A stretch of 64,000 nt of DNA from JAIVGV01 sp036389335 (GCA_036389335.1 DASVQC010000103.1:1-64000), one strand, 5' to 3'. Counted from the stretch's first letter, positions 18,463-27,515 are shown. The notes: generated by a model not told the origin, from the letters alone. Program-made: numbers and translations.

Positions 18463-19056
18463 TCAGCCTTCGCGCAGGTTGCGGAAGGTTATTGAATAGC
18501 GGAGGGCGTCAACCGGCGGGATGCTGTGCTCCCACTCCGAACGCGCCGGCCCGCTCAGCAGGTAGGCCGAGCGCGGCTCCGCGGTCATGTTCGCCCGCTC
18601 CCACTTCCGCTCGCCCAACTTCCGCCTCAGACGCAGCACGCACGGCGAGAGGAGCGAGACGCCGACCGTCTCCCCGAAGACCGCCTTGTCGCGGTGCCAG
18701 CCTATCCCGGCGCCCGGGCCGTACTCGGTGACGAGCACGTGCCGCAACTCCTCCGCCTTCAACCCGGCGAACGCGGCGGCGGCAGGCCGGAGTGCGAGGA
18801 GGAAATCCGGGATGTCGTCGGCCTTCCGCAGTTGGTGGCCGGAGAAGTCGTAGTGCCAGCCGAAGGAGATGACGCGGCGCTTGCCGGTGTAGCCGTGGAA
18901 CTCGAAGTCGCGGAAGGGCAGGGAACGCACGCGCGCGAGGAGTGCGGCCTCGTCAGCCGCGCCGACGAACTCGGGCTCGTACCGGAAGCCGCGGGGGAGT
19001 TCCGCCGTACTGTGCGGGCCGCTCGTCCCGCCGAAGATGTTCAACTGCGAAGTCAT
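18463..19056 (-). CDS. AlkB-like 2-oxoglutarate/Fe(II) dioxygenase
   Basis: This 197-residue protein has the AlkB-type double-stranded beta-helix signature. Iron ligands are His121 and Asp123 (WHRDKAVFGE) and His177 (SEWEHSIPP); 2-oxoglutarate contacts are likely Arg186 and Arg192 (RYSITFRNLR). AlkB enzymes remove alkyl groups from bases in DNA or RNA by oxidative demethylation; some relatives act on protein. The N-terminal NIFG motif and length match the bacterial AlkB-like group. It is a single gene between the alpha-glucan locus and the STAND regulators, closed by a strong terminator. No adjacent Ada or glycosylase is present. Confidence 0.88.
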   Translation of the reverse strand: MTSQLNIFGGTSGPHSTAELPRGFRYEPEFVGAADEAALLARVRSLPFRDFEFHGYTGKRRVISFGWHYDFSGHQLRKADDIPDFLLALRPAAAAFAGLKAEELRHVLVTEYGPGAGIGWHRDKAVFGETVGVSLLSPCVLRLRRKLGERKWERANMTAEPRSAYLLSGPARSEWEHSIPPVDALRYSITFRNLREG

Positions 19057-19122
19057 GGCCCCGCGTGCCCGGAAATAATCGGGCCGCCGCCCCTTCCTAG
19101 TTCAGGTTCTACTCTTGAATAA

Positions 19123-21396
19123 TCAACTCTCGTATCTTGCCCGAAACGTTCGACGCGAAGGCGCTCCGAACGGACGAGACAAATCCCGGCGACGGCGAAC
19201 CCGCCGTGCGGCGTAGCGGGCTGAGACTATGTCGGGCGTCTCAAGATTGCGTCCGGCTTGAAGGTTCGTCGCGAGGCGGACGAACTGCGCCATAGACCAA
19301 GCGAGCGGCGTGGCCGAGCCCGTGCCTTCCCCGAAGCGGAGGCGGGGGCCGGGGCCGCGCCTCGCGTCCCACACCTGCTCCGGGATCATCATGCCTTCGT
19401 TGGCGAACGCGGCGAGGGAGGCGAGCCTGCGCGCCGCCGCCGCCTTCTCACCGCGCGCCAGCTCGTACTCGCCGCGCTCGCCCGCCAGCAGCGGCCACGG
19501 GTGGCCCTTGCCCGTGTACTTCCCGTCCCAGTTCCAAGGCCGCCCGTCGTCCATCTCCCCGTAGCCGTCGTGGTTGTAGCGGTACCAAGTCTCCCCGTTC
19601 GGCGTCTTGATCTTGATGAGGCTGTCGACGACGGCGAGCGACTTCGCGACGAGCGGATCGTCGGCGCGGCGGATTCCGAGGCGGACGAGTTCGAGGAAGC
19701 CCGCGTCCACGATCTCCCGCTCGTCGTAGTCTCCTCCGCCGTTGCCCACGTTGAGGGCCGCGCCGTCGTTCGGATCGTCGTTGTCCGTGACGCGCAGGTA
19801 GTAGTTCCCGTCGCCGTACTTTCCAGTCGTGGTGGCCGTCCAACGCTCGACGTTGCGCGCCCATTCGTCGGCGGCGGCGAGGTAGCGTGCGCGCGCCGCT
19901 TGGTCGCCGTTGCGCCCGGCGATCTCTGCCGCGCAGACCAGCCCGGCGATCTCCGCCGCCAGCGTCGAGGGCGAGTAGCCGGGCTTCTCCTCCCAACGCT
20001 CCTGCGGGGTGCGCGGCCCCGTGCGCGCGAGAAAATCCGCCGCGGGACGCACGTGCTTCGCCCACGTCTCTGCGTCCGTGCGTCCGAGTTGGTAAGCGAG
20101 GACGAGCGGGTAGGCCACCTCGTCGAGTTGGAGCGAGCCCCAGAAGGGCCGCCCGTCGAGCCAAGAGTTCTGCGGGAAGCTGCCGTCCGACTTTTGCTGG
20201 ACGGTGAAGAGGTAGTTGAGGGCGCGGTCGGCGGCGGGTTTGTCGCCGAGCGCGAGGAAGGCCGTGGCGACGTGGTAGAGGTCGCGCGACCAGACGAGGT
20301 GGTAGCCGCCGACGTTCGGCTCGTTGGCGTTCGGGCCGCCGCCCCACGGGACGGAGAGCGAAGCGATCATCGCCCCGCGGTAGGTCTTGTCCTCGTGCGC
20401 GCGCAAGACCATCGCCGCCATGTCGTACTGCCGCTGGTGCTCCGGCGCTACCCTGCGGACGCCCTTCAAGTAGTCCCGCCAGCCGCGCACGTACTCGGCC
20501 TCGCAAGCGGCAAACCCTTTCCTGAGCGACGCCCGCGCCGCCTCCAAAGCCTCTCCGGTCGTCTTACCGAAGCCGAGCGCCAGCGTGTATTCGCCGCAGC
20601 AGTACTCGGCCTCTATCGCCGGCTGCGGGAGTTCGCCGAGTTGGACGACGTTGCCGTCCTCCGCCCTCTCGTAAGAGACGAACTCCGGCGGGAAGCTTTT
20701 ACCGCCCCCCCTCGACATCTGCGTCAGCCCGTCGCTCACACCCATGAAGCCGCTCGTCGTGCGGACGAAGCCGCCGCCGCCGCCGGGCCGCGCCCCGTCG
20801 TAGGAGGCCAAGAGCGCGGACGCCTTGTCGCCGTCCTGAGCGAGCAGGGCCTCGCCGCGGGTGAAGCCGGTGTCGTGCATCCCGCTGTTATTCAGCGACG
20901 GATCGTAGTAGACGAAGAGGCGGTAGTCGTTCTCGCGCCGCTTGAAGTGGCCGCGGAAGCGGATTCTGACGAGGAGGACGTTCCTCTGCGGATCGACCGT
21001 GTAGTCCTTCTCGATCCGGTACTCGCCGTTCTTCGCCGTGTTGACCTGCGTGAAGGAGAGCGAGCCGGCGTGCGGCACGATCCGCGAGACCGTGTCCTTC
21101 TCCTCCGTCTGGATCGTCCCGGTCTGCGCGTGCGCGATGATCAGCTCCAGCCTCTGCACGTTCGCCACGTCCACGGTCGGGTAGTAGACCTCTTCGAGCA
21201 CGCCGCCGCCGAGCGTGAACCAGACCTTCGAGCGGGTGGTGTTCGAGGTGCCGACGGCGTCCTTGCCCGCGTCCGTCCAGTGCGCGTCGCCGCCGGGCGC
21301 GCCGGGGGCGAGCGGGGCGCGGCTTTGGGCCGCCGCCCCGGCGCAGTGTGCGGCGAGGAGGGAGCAGACGAGGGCGATCTTTTTCGCAGGGTTCAT
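19123..21396 (-). CDS. Exported GH15 glucoamylase/glucodextranase-like enzyme
   Basis: This 757-residue protein has a signal peptide (MNPAKKIALVCSLLAAHCAG, then AAAQS) and a GH15 architecture: an N-terminal beta-sandwich (about 30-280) followed by an (alpha/alpha)6 barrel with WSRDLYHVATAFLALGD, WLDGRPFWGSLQLDEVAYPL and YNHDGYGEMDDGRPW. GH15 enzymes release glucose from non-reducing ends of alpha-1,4 or alpha-1,6 glucans by inversion. The open frame extends far upstream, but that part is arginine-rich antisense-like sequence inside the transporter gene, so the ATG at 21396 is used. It is the last gene of the alpha-glucan locus and turns imported or periplasmic oligosaccharides into glucose. 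Confidence 0.88.
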   Translation of the reverse strand: MNPAKKIALVCSLLAAHCAGAAAQSRAPLAPGAPGGDAHWTDAGKDAVGTSNTTRSKVWFTLGGGVLEEVYYPTVDVANVQRLELIIAHAQTGTIQTEEKDTVSRIVPHAGSLSFTQVNTAKNGEYRIEKDYTVDPQRNVLLVRIRFRGHFKRRENDYRLFVYYDPSLNNSGMHDTGFTRGEALLAQDGDKASALLASYDGARPGGGGGFVRTTSGFMGVSDGLTQMSRGGGKSFPPEFVSYERAEDGNVVQLGELPQPAIEAEYCCGEYTLALGFGKTTGEALEAARASLRKGFAACEAEYVRGWRDYLKGVRRVAPEHQRQYDMAAMVLRAHEDKTYRGAMIASLSVPWGGGPNANEPNVGGYHLVWSRDLYHVATAFLALGDKPAADRALNYLFTVQQKSDGSFPQNSWLDGRPFWGSLQLDEVAYPLVLAYQLGRTDAETWAKHVRPAADFLARTGPRTPQERWEEKPGYSPSTLAAEIAGLVCAAEIAGRNGDQAARARYLAAADEWARNVERWTATTTGKYGDGNYYLRVTDNDDPNDGAALNVGNGGGDYDEREIVDAGFLELVRLGIRRADDPLVAKSLAVVDSLIKIKTPNGETWYRYNHDGYGEMDDGRPWNWDGKYTGKGHPWPLLAGERGEYELARGEKAAAARRLASLAAFANEGMMIPEQVWDARRGPGPRLRFGEGTGSATPLAWSMAQFVRLATNLQAGRNLETPDIVSARYAARRVRRRRDLSRPFGAPSRRTFRARYES

Positions 21397-21470
21397 CACG
21401 CGCGGCACGTCCTTCGGTCGGTCGGCAGTCTCGCGGCGTAGCCCAACAGTCGCGGCCCCTTCGCGCGCCG

Positions 21471-22904
21471 CTAATCGCGCCCGCGCGCTTCGTCCGCGAG
21501 CGCGGTGCTCGGCACGGGCTGCGCGTTCTGCTGCACGAGCAACGGCTCGTGTCCGTCGGCGGCGACGACGGCGCGCGCGGGCGCGTCGCGGTCGGCCACG
21601 TCGCGCACGAGCAAGAGGCAGGCGAGCGCGGCGACGAACATGAACGCGCCGCCGGCCATCACCACGTAGAGCGGGGCGGCCCGGCTCCCCTCGCCGAAGG
21701 CGGCGCGGATGGCGGGGCCGAAGGTGCACGACGCGATGATCTCGGGGATGACGATGAAGAAGTTGAAGACGCCCATGTAGACGCCCATGCGCTCGGGCGG
21801 CAGCGCGCCCGCGAGGATCGCGTAAGGCATCGAGAGGATCGAGGCCCACGCGACGCCGACGCCGATCATCGTCAGGATGAGCGCGTACTGGTTCGTGATG
21901 AAGTAGGTCGAGAGCAGGCCGACGCCGCCGCAGACGAGCGCGAGCGAGTGGACGGCCTTGCGGCTCGTCGCCGCGGCGAGCCGGGGGAGCGCGAAGGCGA
22001 CGAGGAAGCAGACGACCGAATAGACGGCGAACATCAGCCCGCCCCACTCGTTGCCCGCGCGGAAGAGCGGCGAATCACTGTCGGGCGCGCCGAAGACGTG
22101 GTACGAGGTCATCAGCCCGAAGAACATCCACATGCAGAAGAGGCCGAGCCACGTGAAGAACTGCACGACGGCGAGCTGCGCCATCGTCGCCGGCATCTCC
22201 GACAGAGCGGTGAAGATTTCGACGAGCCCGGCCACGGGCCCGCGCTTCTCGCGGCGCATCCGGCGGAACGCCTCCATGTCTTGGGGCGGGTACTCGCGCG
22301 TCGTGAAGACCGTGTAGAGGACGGCGAGGAGGAAGGCCGCCGCGCCGATCTTGAACGAGTACTGCACGGACAGGGGCACGCCGCCCGCGGTGCGGCCCGC
22401 GACGCCCGCGCGCGCGAAGAGCCACGGCAGGGCGTTGGCGAGCGTCGCGCCGACGCCGATGAAGAACGACTGCATGACGAAGCCCGCCGTGCGCTGATCG
22501 GTGTTCAGCTTGTCGGCGACGAAGGCGCGGAAGGGCTCCATCGAGACGTTGATCGAGGCGTCGAGCACCCACAGGAGCGTCGCCGCCACCCACAGCGCGG
22601 GCGAGTCGGGCATGAAGAAGAGCGCGACGGACGAGAGGATCGCCCCGACCAAAAAGTAGGGGCGGCGGCGGCCCAGACGGTTCCACGTGCGGTCGCTCAT
22701 CGAGCCGATGACGGGCTGCACGAGCAGGCCCGTGACCGGCCCCGCGAGCCAGAGGATCGGCACCTGATCGGGGTTCGCGCCGAGGTACGTGTAGATGGCG
22801 CTCATGTTGGCGAGCTGCAGGCCCCACCCGAACTGGATGCCCAAAAAGCCGAAGCTCATGTTGAAGATTTCGCCGAAACTCAGTCGCGGCTTCTGCATGA
22901 TCAC
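21471..22904 (-). CDS. MFS sugar (maltose/sucrose-type) transporter
   Basis: This 477-residue protein has about twelve hydrophobic segments. Its N-terminus (LSFGEIFNMSFGFLGIQFGW, then GLQLANMSAIYTYLGANPDQ) and the loop SDRTWNRLGRRRPYF are diagnostic of the sucrose/maltose-type MFS (SLC45/GPH-like) symporters that bring disaccharides into the cytoplasm with protons. It lies between a GH13 and a GH15 gene on the same strand, 74 bases before the latter. Uptake of maltose or short maltodextrins across the inner membrane is the inferred job. An alternative start one codon on (second Met) cannot be excluded. Upstream lies the AGCTAACAGC-type repeat cluster. Confidence 0.88.
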   Translation of the reverse strand: MIMQKPRLSFGEIFNMSFGFLGIQFGWGLQLANMSAIYTYLGANPDQVPILWLAGPVTGLLVQPVIGSMSDRTWNRLGRRRPYFLVGAILSSVALFFMPDSPALWVAATLLWVLDASINVSMEPFRAFVADKLNTDQRTAGFVMQSFFIGVGATLANALPWLFARAGVAGRTAGGVPLSVQYSFKIGAAAFLLAVLYTVFTTREYPPQDMEAFRRMRREKRGPVAGLVEIFTALSEMPATMAQLAVVQFFTWLGLFCMWMFFGLMTSYHVFGAPDSDSPLFRAGNEWGGLMFAVYSVVCFLVAFALPRLAAATSRKAVHSLALVCGGVGLLSTYFITNQYALILTMIGVGVAWASILSMPYAILAGALPPERMGVYMGVFNFFIVIPEIIASCTFGPAIRAAFGEGSRAAPLYVVMAGGAFMFVAALACLLLVRDVADRDAPARAVVAADGHEPLLVQQNAQPVPSTALADEARGRD

Positions 22905-22913
22905 AGTCCTCGG

Positions 22914-22974
22914 AATTAGCTAACAGCTAATAGCTGTTAGCTGCTAGCTATTGGCTGTTAGCTATTGGCTGTTG
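22914..22974. repeat. Cluster of short AGCTAATAGC/AGCTGTTAGC repeats (block 1)
   Basis: About 60 bases consist almost only of overlapping direct and inverted copies of a TAGCTGTTAGC-type unit (GCTAACAGC, GCTAATAGC, GCTGTTAGC, GCTATTGGC). The AT-rich block contrasts with the GC-rich genes around it and lies just upstream of the transporter start at 22904. Function is unknown: operator, hairpin-forming spacer or slippage-derived repeat. Confidence 0.75.
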
Positions 22975-23046
22975 ACTGAGTGCCGAACGGCCTCGCTCTC
23001 AATCAAGGCTTAGCTCTCAGCTTTCGTGTCCAAGTCGCCATTGATT

Positions 23047-23079
23047 TGCTAACAGCTAATAGCTAACAGCTATTAGCTA
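23047..23079. repeat. AGCTAACAGCTA repeats (block 2)
   Basis: A second block of the same repeat unit runs up to and includes the stop codon of the upstream GH13 gene (23077-23079). It is separated from block 1 by about 70 bases of ordinary sequence. The two blocks can pair with each other, since the unit is largely self-complementary. Confidence 0.75.
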
Positions 23080-24987
23080 CTGCGCCGTCAGGATGCTCGC
23101 CGAGCGCGCGGGCAACGAGACGTTCAGCGTCCCGTCGACGACGCGCGCATTAACCGCGCCGAGGCGGTCGATGAGCCGTAAGTCATCAGGCAAATTTAGC
23201 GGGCCGACGCTGAAGCCGAGGCCCGCGGGCTTGTCGTCATTGTTAATGACGACGATGACGGACTCGCGCCCGGCGACGCGCGCGTAGGCGTACTGCTGAT
23301 CGGCGGCGGCGTAAAGCGTGACGAGCGCGCCGCGGCGCAGCGGCTCAAGCTCGGCGCGCAGGCGCGCGACGCGGCGCGTGTGCTCGTAGACGTCCTGCTC
23401 TTCCGGGGTGCGGCCCGCGCGGGCGAAGGCGTTGCGGGGGTCGCCGGGGAAGCCGCCGGGGAAGTCGGCGCGCGTCGTCGGCTCGTCGGCGCCGCGCATG
23501 GCGATCTCGTCGCCGTAGTAGAGCAGCGGGACGCCGCGCGTCGTCAGCAGGAAGGTGTGCGCGAGCTTGAGGCCGGCTGTCGAAGCATTCGGCTCGCTCA
23601 TGAAGCGCCCGTCGTCGTGCGAGCCGACGAGGGTGACGAGCAGATCGGGGTTCGTGTAGAGGTAGTCGCGGGCGAGCGCCTGCGCGACCTCTTTGACCGG
23701 CTTCCCCTCGGCGAAGGCGCGGCGCGCCGGGTAGAAGAGGGGGAAGTCGAGGAGCGAGTCGAGGCCGGAGTCCACGCCGTCGAAGCGCGCGCGACCGCCC
23801 TGGAAGAAGGAGACGTGGACGGCGTCGCCGTCTTTGACCTCGCCGAAGACTCTCAAGCGCGGGTACTCGCGCTTGATCGCCGCCGTCCAGTCGCGCCAGA
23901 AGTCGTTGGGGACGTACTGCCAAGTGTCTTCGCGCAGGGCGTCGAGTCCGGTCGAGCCGATCCACCAGAGCGTGTTCTGGACGAGGTAGCGCGCCGCCTC
24001 CTCGTCGTGCTGGTTGAGGTCGGGGAGGAAGTCGAGGAACCAGCCCTCCATCGTCTCGCGCCTGATCTTCGGATCGGGGCGCGGGTCGTGGAGCGCCCAC
24101 GTCTGGAAGACGTTGGCGAGGTGTCGGGCGCGCGTCCCGTTGAACCAAGTGGGCGTCGGCGGATCGTCGGCCCACGGGTGGTAAGGGCCGGTGTGGTTGA
24201 CGACGCTGTCCTGAATGATCTTGATGCCGACGCGGTGCGCCTCGTCCACCAGCCCGCGGAGCTTCGTGAGCGTGCCGAAGTGCTCTTCGACCGCGTAGAA
24301 GTCCTGCGCGTTGTAGCCGTGGAATCCCGTGCTCGGCTTCCCCTCCTTCAACTCGATCTCGTTCGGGCGGTCGTAGTTGTCGTACCACGGCGAGAGCCAG
24401 ATGGCCGTGACGCCGAGGTCTTTCAGGTACGGCAGCCGGTCGATGACGCCTTGTAGATCGCCGCCGTGGTAATAGAACTTGTTGGCGCGGTCGTAGAGGC
24501 CGCGCGAGCGCGGCGGATCGTTGTTCGAAGGGTCGCCGTCCGTGAAGCGGTCGATCATGATCATGTAGACGAGATCGTCCGCCGAGAACCCTTGGAAGCG
24601 GCCCTCGCGCGGGAGCGGCGCGCTGACTTCGAAGGCGGCGTCGGTCGCGCCCGCGGGCGTGGAGACGCGCAGGCGGCGCGGGCCGGGCTTCGCCCGCGGG
24701 TCGATGAGCACGTCGACGAAGACGTAGGTTCCGGCGGCGTTCACGCGCGTCAGCCCGGCGCGGACGCCCGCGCCGACCGCCTCGACGCGCGCGCCCGCGA
24801 GGCCGCGCCCGCGCAGCAGCACCCGCACGGGGTTGATCGAATGATTCGGCCACCAGTTCGGCGGCTCGACCTTCGTCACCTCCGGCGCGGTCTGCGCGCT
24901 CGCGGCGGCGGCAAGGAGCGTGAGCAGAAGGAGCGCGGCGCGGGCCGCGGCTGCGGGCCGGGGCGTGCGGTGTCGTGCGTCGTGCAT
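23077..24987 (-). CDS. Exported GH13 alpha-amylase / cyclomaltodextrinase-like enzyme (copy 1)
   Basis: This 636-residue protein has a signal peptide (ending ASAQ, about 32), an N-terminal cyclomaltodextrinase-type sandwich (PEVTKVEPPNWWPNHSINPV) and a GH13 TIM barrel. Conserved regions include IIQDSVVNHTG, GLDALREDTWQY (nucleophile Asp about 352), VFGEVKDG (acid Glu about 382) and VGSHDDGRF (Asp about 456). Enzymes with this N-domain cut cyclodextrins, maltodextrins or pullulan. The ATG at 24987 is chosen because it begins the signal peptide; upstream in-frame sequence is shadow. It is a paralogue of the next upstream gene, and both lie between the TonB receptor and the MFS transporter. Confidence 0.9.
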   Translation of the reverse strand: MHDARHRTPRPAAAARAALLLLTLLAAAASAQTAPEVTKVEPPNWWPNHSINPVRVLLRGRGLAGARVEAVGAGVRAGLTRVNAAGTYVFVDVLIDPRAKPGPRRLRVSTPAGATDAAFEVSAPLPREGRFQGFSADDLVYMIMIDRFTDGDPSNNDPPRSRGLYDRANKFYYHGGDLQGVIDRLPYLKDLGVTAIWLSPWYDNYDRPNEIELKEGKPSTGFHGYNAQDFYAVEEHFGTLTKLRGLVDEAHRVGIKIIQDSVVNHTGPYHPWADDPPTPTWFNGTRARHLANVFQTWALHDPRPDPKIRRETMEGWFLDFLPDLNQHDEEAARYLVQNTLWWIGSTGLDALREDTWQYVPNDFWRDWTAAIKREYPRLRVFGEVKDGDAVHVSFFQGGRARFDGVDSGLDSLLDFPLFYPARRAFAEGKPVKEVAQALARDYLYTNPDLLVTLVGSHDDGRFMSEPNASTAGLKLAHTFLLTTRGVPLLYYGDEIAMRGADEPTTRADFPGGFPGDPRNAFARAGRTPEEQDVYEHTRRVARLRAELEPLRRGALVTLYAAADQQYAYARVAGRESVIVVINNDDKPAGLGFSVGPLNLPDDLRLIDRLGAVNARVVDGTLNVSLPARSASILTAQ

Positions 24988-25223
24988 ATGCGTATCGGTG
25001 CGACGCGCTACGAGAAGCTGCCGGAGGGCTCTACGCCGCGCCCGTAACTCGTCGGCGCGAGGAGACCGGCGAAGCACGGCTCGCGCGTGGGGGCTCGGAA
25101 GTTGTGAACTCTGGGGAAGCGTGCGGGCAAAGATAATGCGCTCGCTCGGGGCTTGTCAAAATTTTCGTCCGCGCAGGTGGTGTCCTGATTTGATCTGTAC
25201 TCTGTGCCCCCTCCGTGCCCTCC

Positions 25224-25271
25224 GTGACTCTGTGGTGAGTTAAGGATCAGAAGCACTCACCACAGAGTCAC
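25224..25271. repeat. CACAGAG-type inverted repeat between the two GH13 genes
   Basis: GTGACTCTGTGGTGAGT (25224-25240) pairs perfectly with 25255-25271 around a 14-base loop. The flanks add degenerate CACAGAG copies (to about 25300). Such CACAGAG-rich palindromes resemble dispersed REP-like elements. Here it lies downstream of the upstream GH13 gene and could attenuate transcription. Confidence 0.7.
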
Positions 25272-25357
25272 AGAGATCACAGAGGATGCACAGAGGAAAG
25301 CAGAAACAGGGGCACTACTCCCGCGCGGCTGCGCCCGCGCCTCGACCCCGGAAGCGA

Positions 25358-27337
25358 CTACCGCGGCTCGATCTTGAAGGCGACTGCGGCGCGAGCCGCG
25401 ATCTCGAAACTGATCTGCCCGCCCGTGACACGCCCTTCCGGCGACGCGCCCAAGACGGGGACGAGCCGCGACCCGTCAGCCGCGCCCACGTAATTCGCCG
25501 GGGCCGTGATCCGTTTCGCCGTCGGAGCGACGTTGAAGGCGACGACCAGCGTCTCGCCTTCCGCCCGCCGCGCGAAGGCGTAAGACTCGTCGTCCGCCGC
25601 GAGATCGACGAGAGCGCCGCGCCGCATGGCGGGGTGCTCGCGGCGCAGGCGCAGCCACGCGCGCACCCAGTCGAACGCGCGACGCTCGCGCTCGGTGCGC
25701 CCCTCGGCGCGGAAGGCGTCGCGGGCGTCGCCGGGGAAGCCGCCGGGGAAGTCGCGCCGGTTGTCGGGGTCTTCGCCGCCCTCCATGAAAATTTCGTCGC
25801 CGTAGTAGAGCTGCGGCGTGCCGCGGACGCTGAGCACGAAGGCCGCGTGGAGCATCGCGCCGTCGGTCGTCATGCCGGGGAGAGAGGCGGTGCGCCGCAC
25901 GTCGTGGTTGCCCGCGAGGACGACGAGGCGCGAGGGGTCTGCGTAGAGCGCGTCGTCGCGCAGCCGTGCGCGCAGGGCCGAGGCGGGCGACTTGCCCGCG
26001 AACACGTCGAGCGAGGTCTGCCAGAGGGGGAAGTCGAAGACGGAGTCGAGCGCGGTGTCGATGCCGTCCCACCCCTTGCGCCCGCCGAGAAAGAAGGAGG
26101 TGTGGGCGGGGTCTCGGTCGAAGACTTCGCCGACCATCCGCAGTCTCGGGTGCTGCGCGCGCAGCGCGAGCGAGAGGTCGCGTATGAACGTGCGCGGCAC
26201 GTACTGAATAGTGTCCTCGCGGACGGCGTCCACGCCCGTCACGCCGACCCACCAGAGCGCGTTCTGAATCTCGTAGCGCGCCACCTCGGGCTCGTCTTGG
26301 TTCATGTCGGGCAGATCGTCGGAGAACCAGCCGTCGAGCACCGTGCGCCGGGCCTCTCGGCTCGCGTGGGGCGAGAGGAGCAGCTCGCCGCGGAAGGGGT
26401 TGAGCAGGTGGCGCGCGGGGCTCCCGTGGAACCAGTCGTCGAGCGGCGCGTCGGAGGCCCACGGGTGCTGCGAGCCGACGTGGTTGGCGATCTGATCCTG
26501 TATGACCTTGAGCCCGAGCGCGTGCGCGCGCGCGACCAGCTCGCGCAGGGTTCGCAGATCGCCGAAGTGGTTCTCGACCGAGTAGTAATCGACGGCGTGG
26601 TAGCCGTGGTAGTAGGTGTTCGGGCACCACGGCTTGTCGCAGCGGTTGAGGCCGTCCCAGTTGTCGTACCAAGGCGTGAGCCAGACGGCGGTGACGCCGA
26701 GCCCCTTGAGGTAGGGCAGGCGGTCGATGACGCCGCGGAAGTCGCCGCCGTGCCAAGCGCGCGCGTCGCGGCGGTCGTCGGCCTCGCGCGGCGAGCCGGG
26801 AGGGGAGTCGTTCGACGCGTCGCCGTCGGCGAAGCGGTCGGTCATGACGAGGTAGATCACGTCGTCGGGCGAGAAGCCCTGAAAATTTTTGGCGGGGTCG
26901 AGCGGCGCTTCGAGGCGGAAGGGGACGGCGGCGCGCCCGCCTCCGGTCTCAAGTTCGAGCGGGTACTCGCCGGGGCGCGCGCCGCGCGAGACGCGCACGT
27001 CGATGAAGGCGTAGGTTCCGGCGGCGTTGACCCTTGAGACTTCCGCCGACGTGCCCGCGCTCACGGCGCGGACGCGCGCGCCGCCGAGGTTCGTGCCGCG
27101 CACGAGCAGGCGCACGGGGTTGATCGTGTGACCGGCCCACCACGACGGCGGCTCGACCTTCGTGACGGAAGGGGCGGGCGCGACACTGACGACGGACGGC
27201 GCGGCAGAGACCGACGGATCGGCGGCGGCCCGCAAACAAGACGGCGCGAGCATCAGGAGCGCACAGGCCGCGGCGAGGCGAGGGCGGAGCGCAGCCGGTC
27301 GAGGGCCACCGCGCGGACGGTTCGTCGGAGCTGCCAT
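25358..27337 (-). CDS. Exported GH13 alpha-amylase / cyclomaltodextrinase-like enzyme (copy 2)
   Basis: This 659-residue paralogue of the next downstream gene has a signal peptide (about 1-38), a repetitive Ser/Val/Pro linker (AAPSVVSVAPAPSVTKVEPP), the cyclomaltodextrinase N-domain and a GH13 barrel. Visible catalytic regions are VIQDQIANHVG, GVDAVREDTIQY (nucleophile), MVGEVFDRD (acid/base) and LAGNHDVRR. Differences from copy 1 include CDKPWCPNTYYHG, a possible disulfide loop in place of the ELKEG loop, suggesting distinct substrate preference. AGGAG lies about seven bases before the ATG. It begins 188 bases after the TonB receptor, beyond two hairpins, and is likely transcribed from the receptor promoter with attenuation. 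Confidence 0.9.
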   Translation of the reverse strand: MAAPTNRPRGGPRPAALRPRLAAACALLMLAPSCLRAAADPSVSAAPSVVSVAPAPSVTKVEPPSWWAGHTINPVRLLVRGTNLGGARVRAVSAGTSAEVSRVNAAGTYAFIDVRVSRGARPGEYPLELETGGGRAAVPFRLEAPLDPAKNFQGFSPDDVIYLVMTDRFADGDASNDSPPGSPREADDRRDARAWHGGDFRGVIDRLPYLKGLGVTAVWLTPWYDNWDGLNRCDKPWCPNTYYHGYHAVDYYSVENHFGDLRTLRELVARAHALGLKVIQDQIANHVGSQHPWASDAPLDDWFHGSPARHLLNPFRGELLLSPHASREARRTVLDGWFSDDLPDMNQDEPEVARYEIQNALWWVGVTGVDAVREDTIQYVPRTFIRDLSLALRAQHPRLRMVGEVFDRDPAHTSFFLGGRKGWDGIDTALDSVFDFPLWQTSLDVFAGKSPASALRARLRDDALYADPSRLVVLAGNHDVRRTASLPGMTTDGAMLHAAFVLSVRGTPQLYYGDEIFMEGGEDPDNRRDFPGGFPGDARDAFRAEGRTERERRAFDWVRAWLRLRREHPAMRRGALVDLAADDESYAFARRAEGETLVVAFNVAPTAKRITAPANYVGAADGSRLVPVLGASPEGRVTGGQISFEIAARAAVAFKIEPR

Positions 27338-27413
27338 GTCACGTCTCCTGAAGCGGCGGTTCGGCTCGCCGGGGCGGGCGTTCGGCCCGGCGAGTCGCCA
27401 CCCGCGAACAAAC

Positions 27414-27464
27414 GTCGGCGGCCACGGGCGGGCCGGTGTCGCCCGTTCGCCCGTGGCCGCCGAC
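27414..27464 (-). terminator. 17-bp hairpin after the receptor gene (distal)
   Basis: GTCGGCGGCCACGGGCG (27414-27430) pairs perfectly with 27448-27464. With the next hairpin it forms a double stem-loop between the receptor and the GH13 gene, and may lower transcription of the enzymes relative to the receptor or stabilise the receptor mRNA. Confidence 0.6.
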
Positions 27465-27480
27465 GGCGCGGCTTTGGCCG

Positions 27481-27515
27481 GGGCCGCCCGCGCGCCGGAC
27501 GCGCGCGGGCGGCCC
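27481..27515 (-). terminator. 14-bp hairpin after the receptor gene (proximal)
   Basis: GGGCCGCCCGCGCG (27481-27494) pairs perfectly with 27502-27515, starting ten bases past the receptor stop. There is no T-run. Confidence 0.6.

Noticed and set aside
21397..22047. In-frame N-terminal extension of the GH15 gene
   Set aside because: The extension is arginine-rich, overlaps the MFS transporter gene in another frame and precedes a clear signal peptide at 21396.
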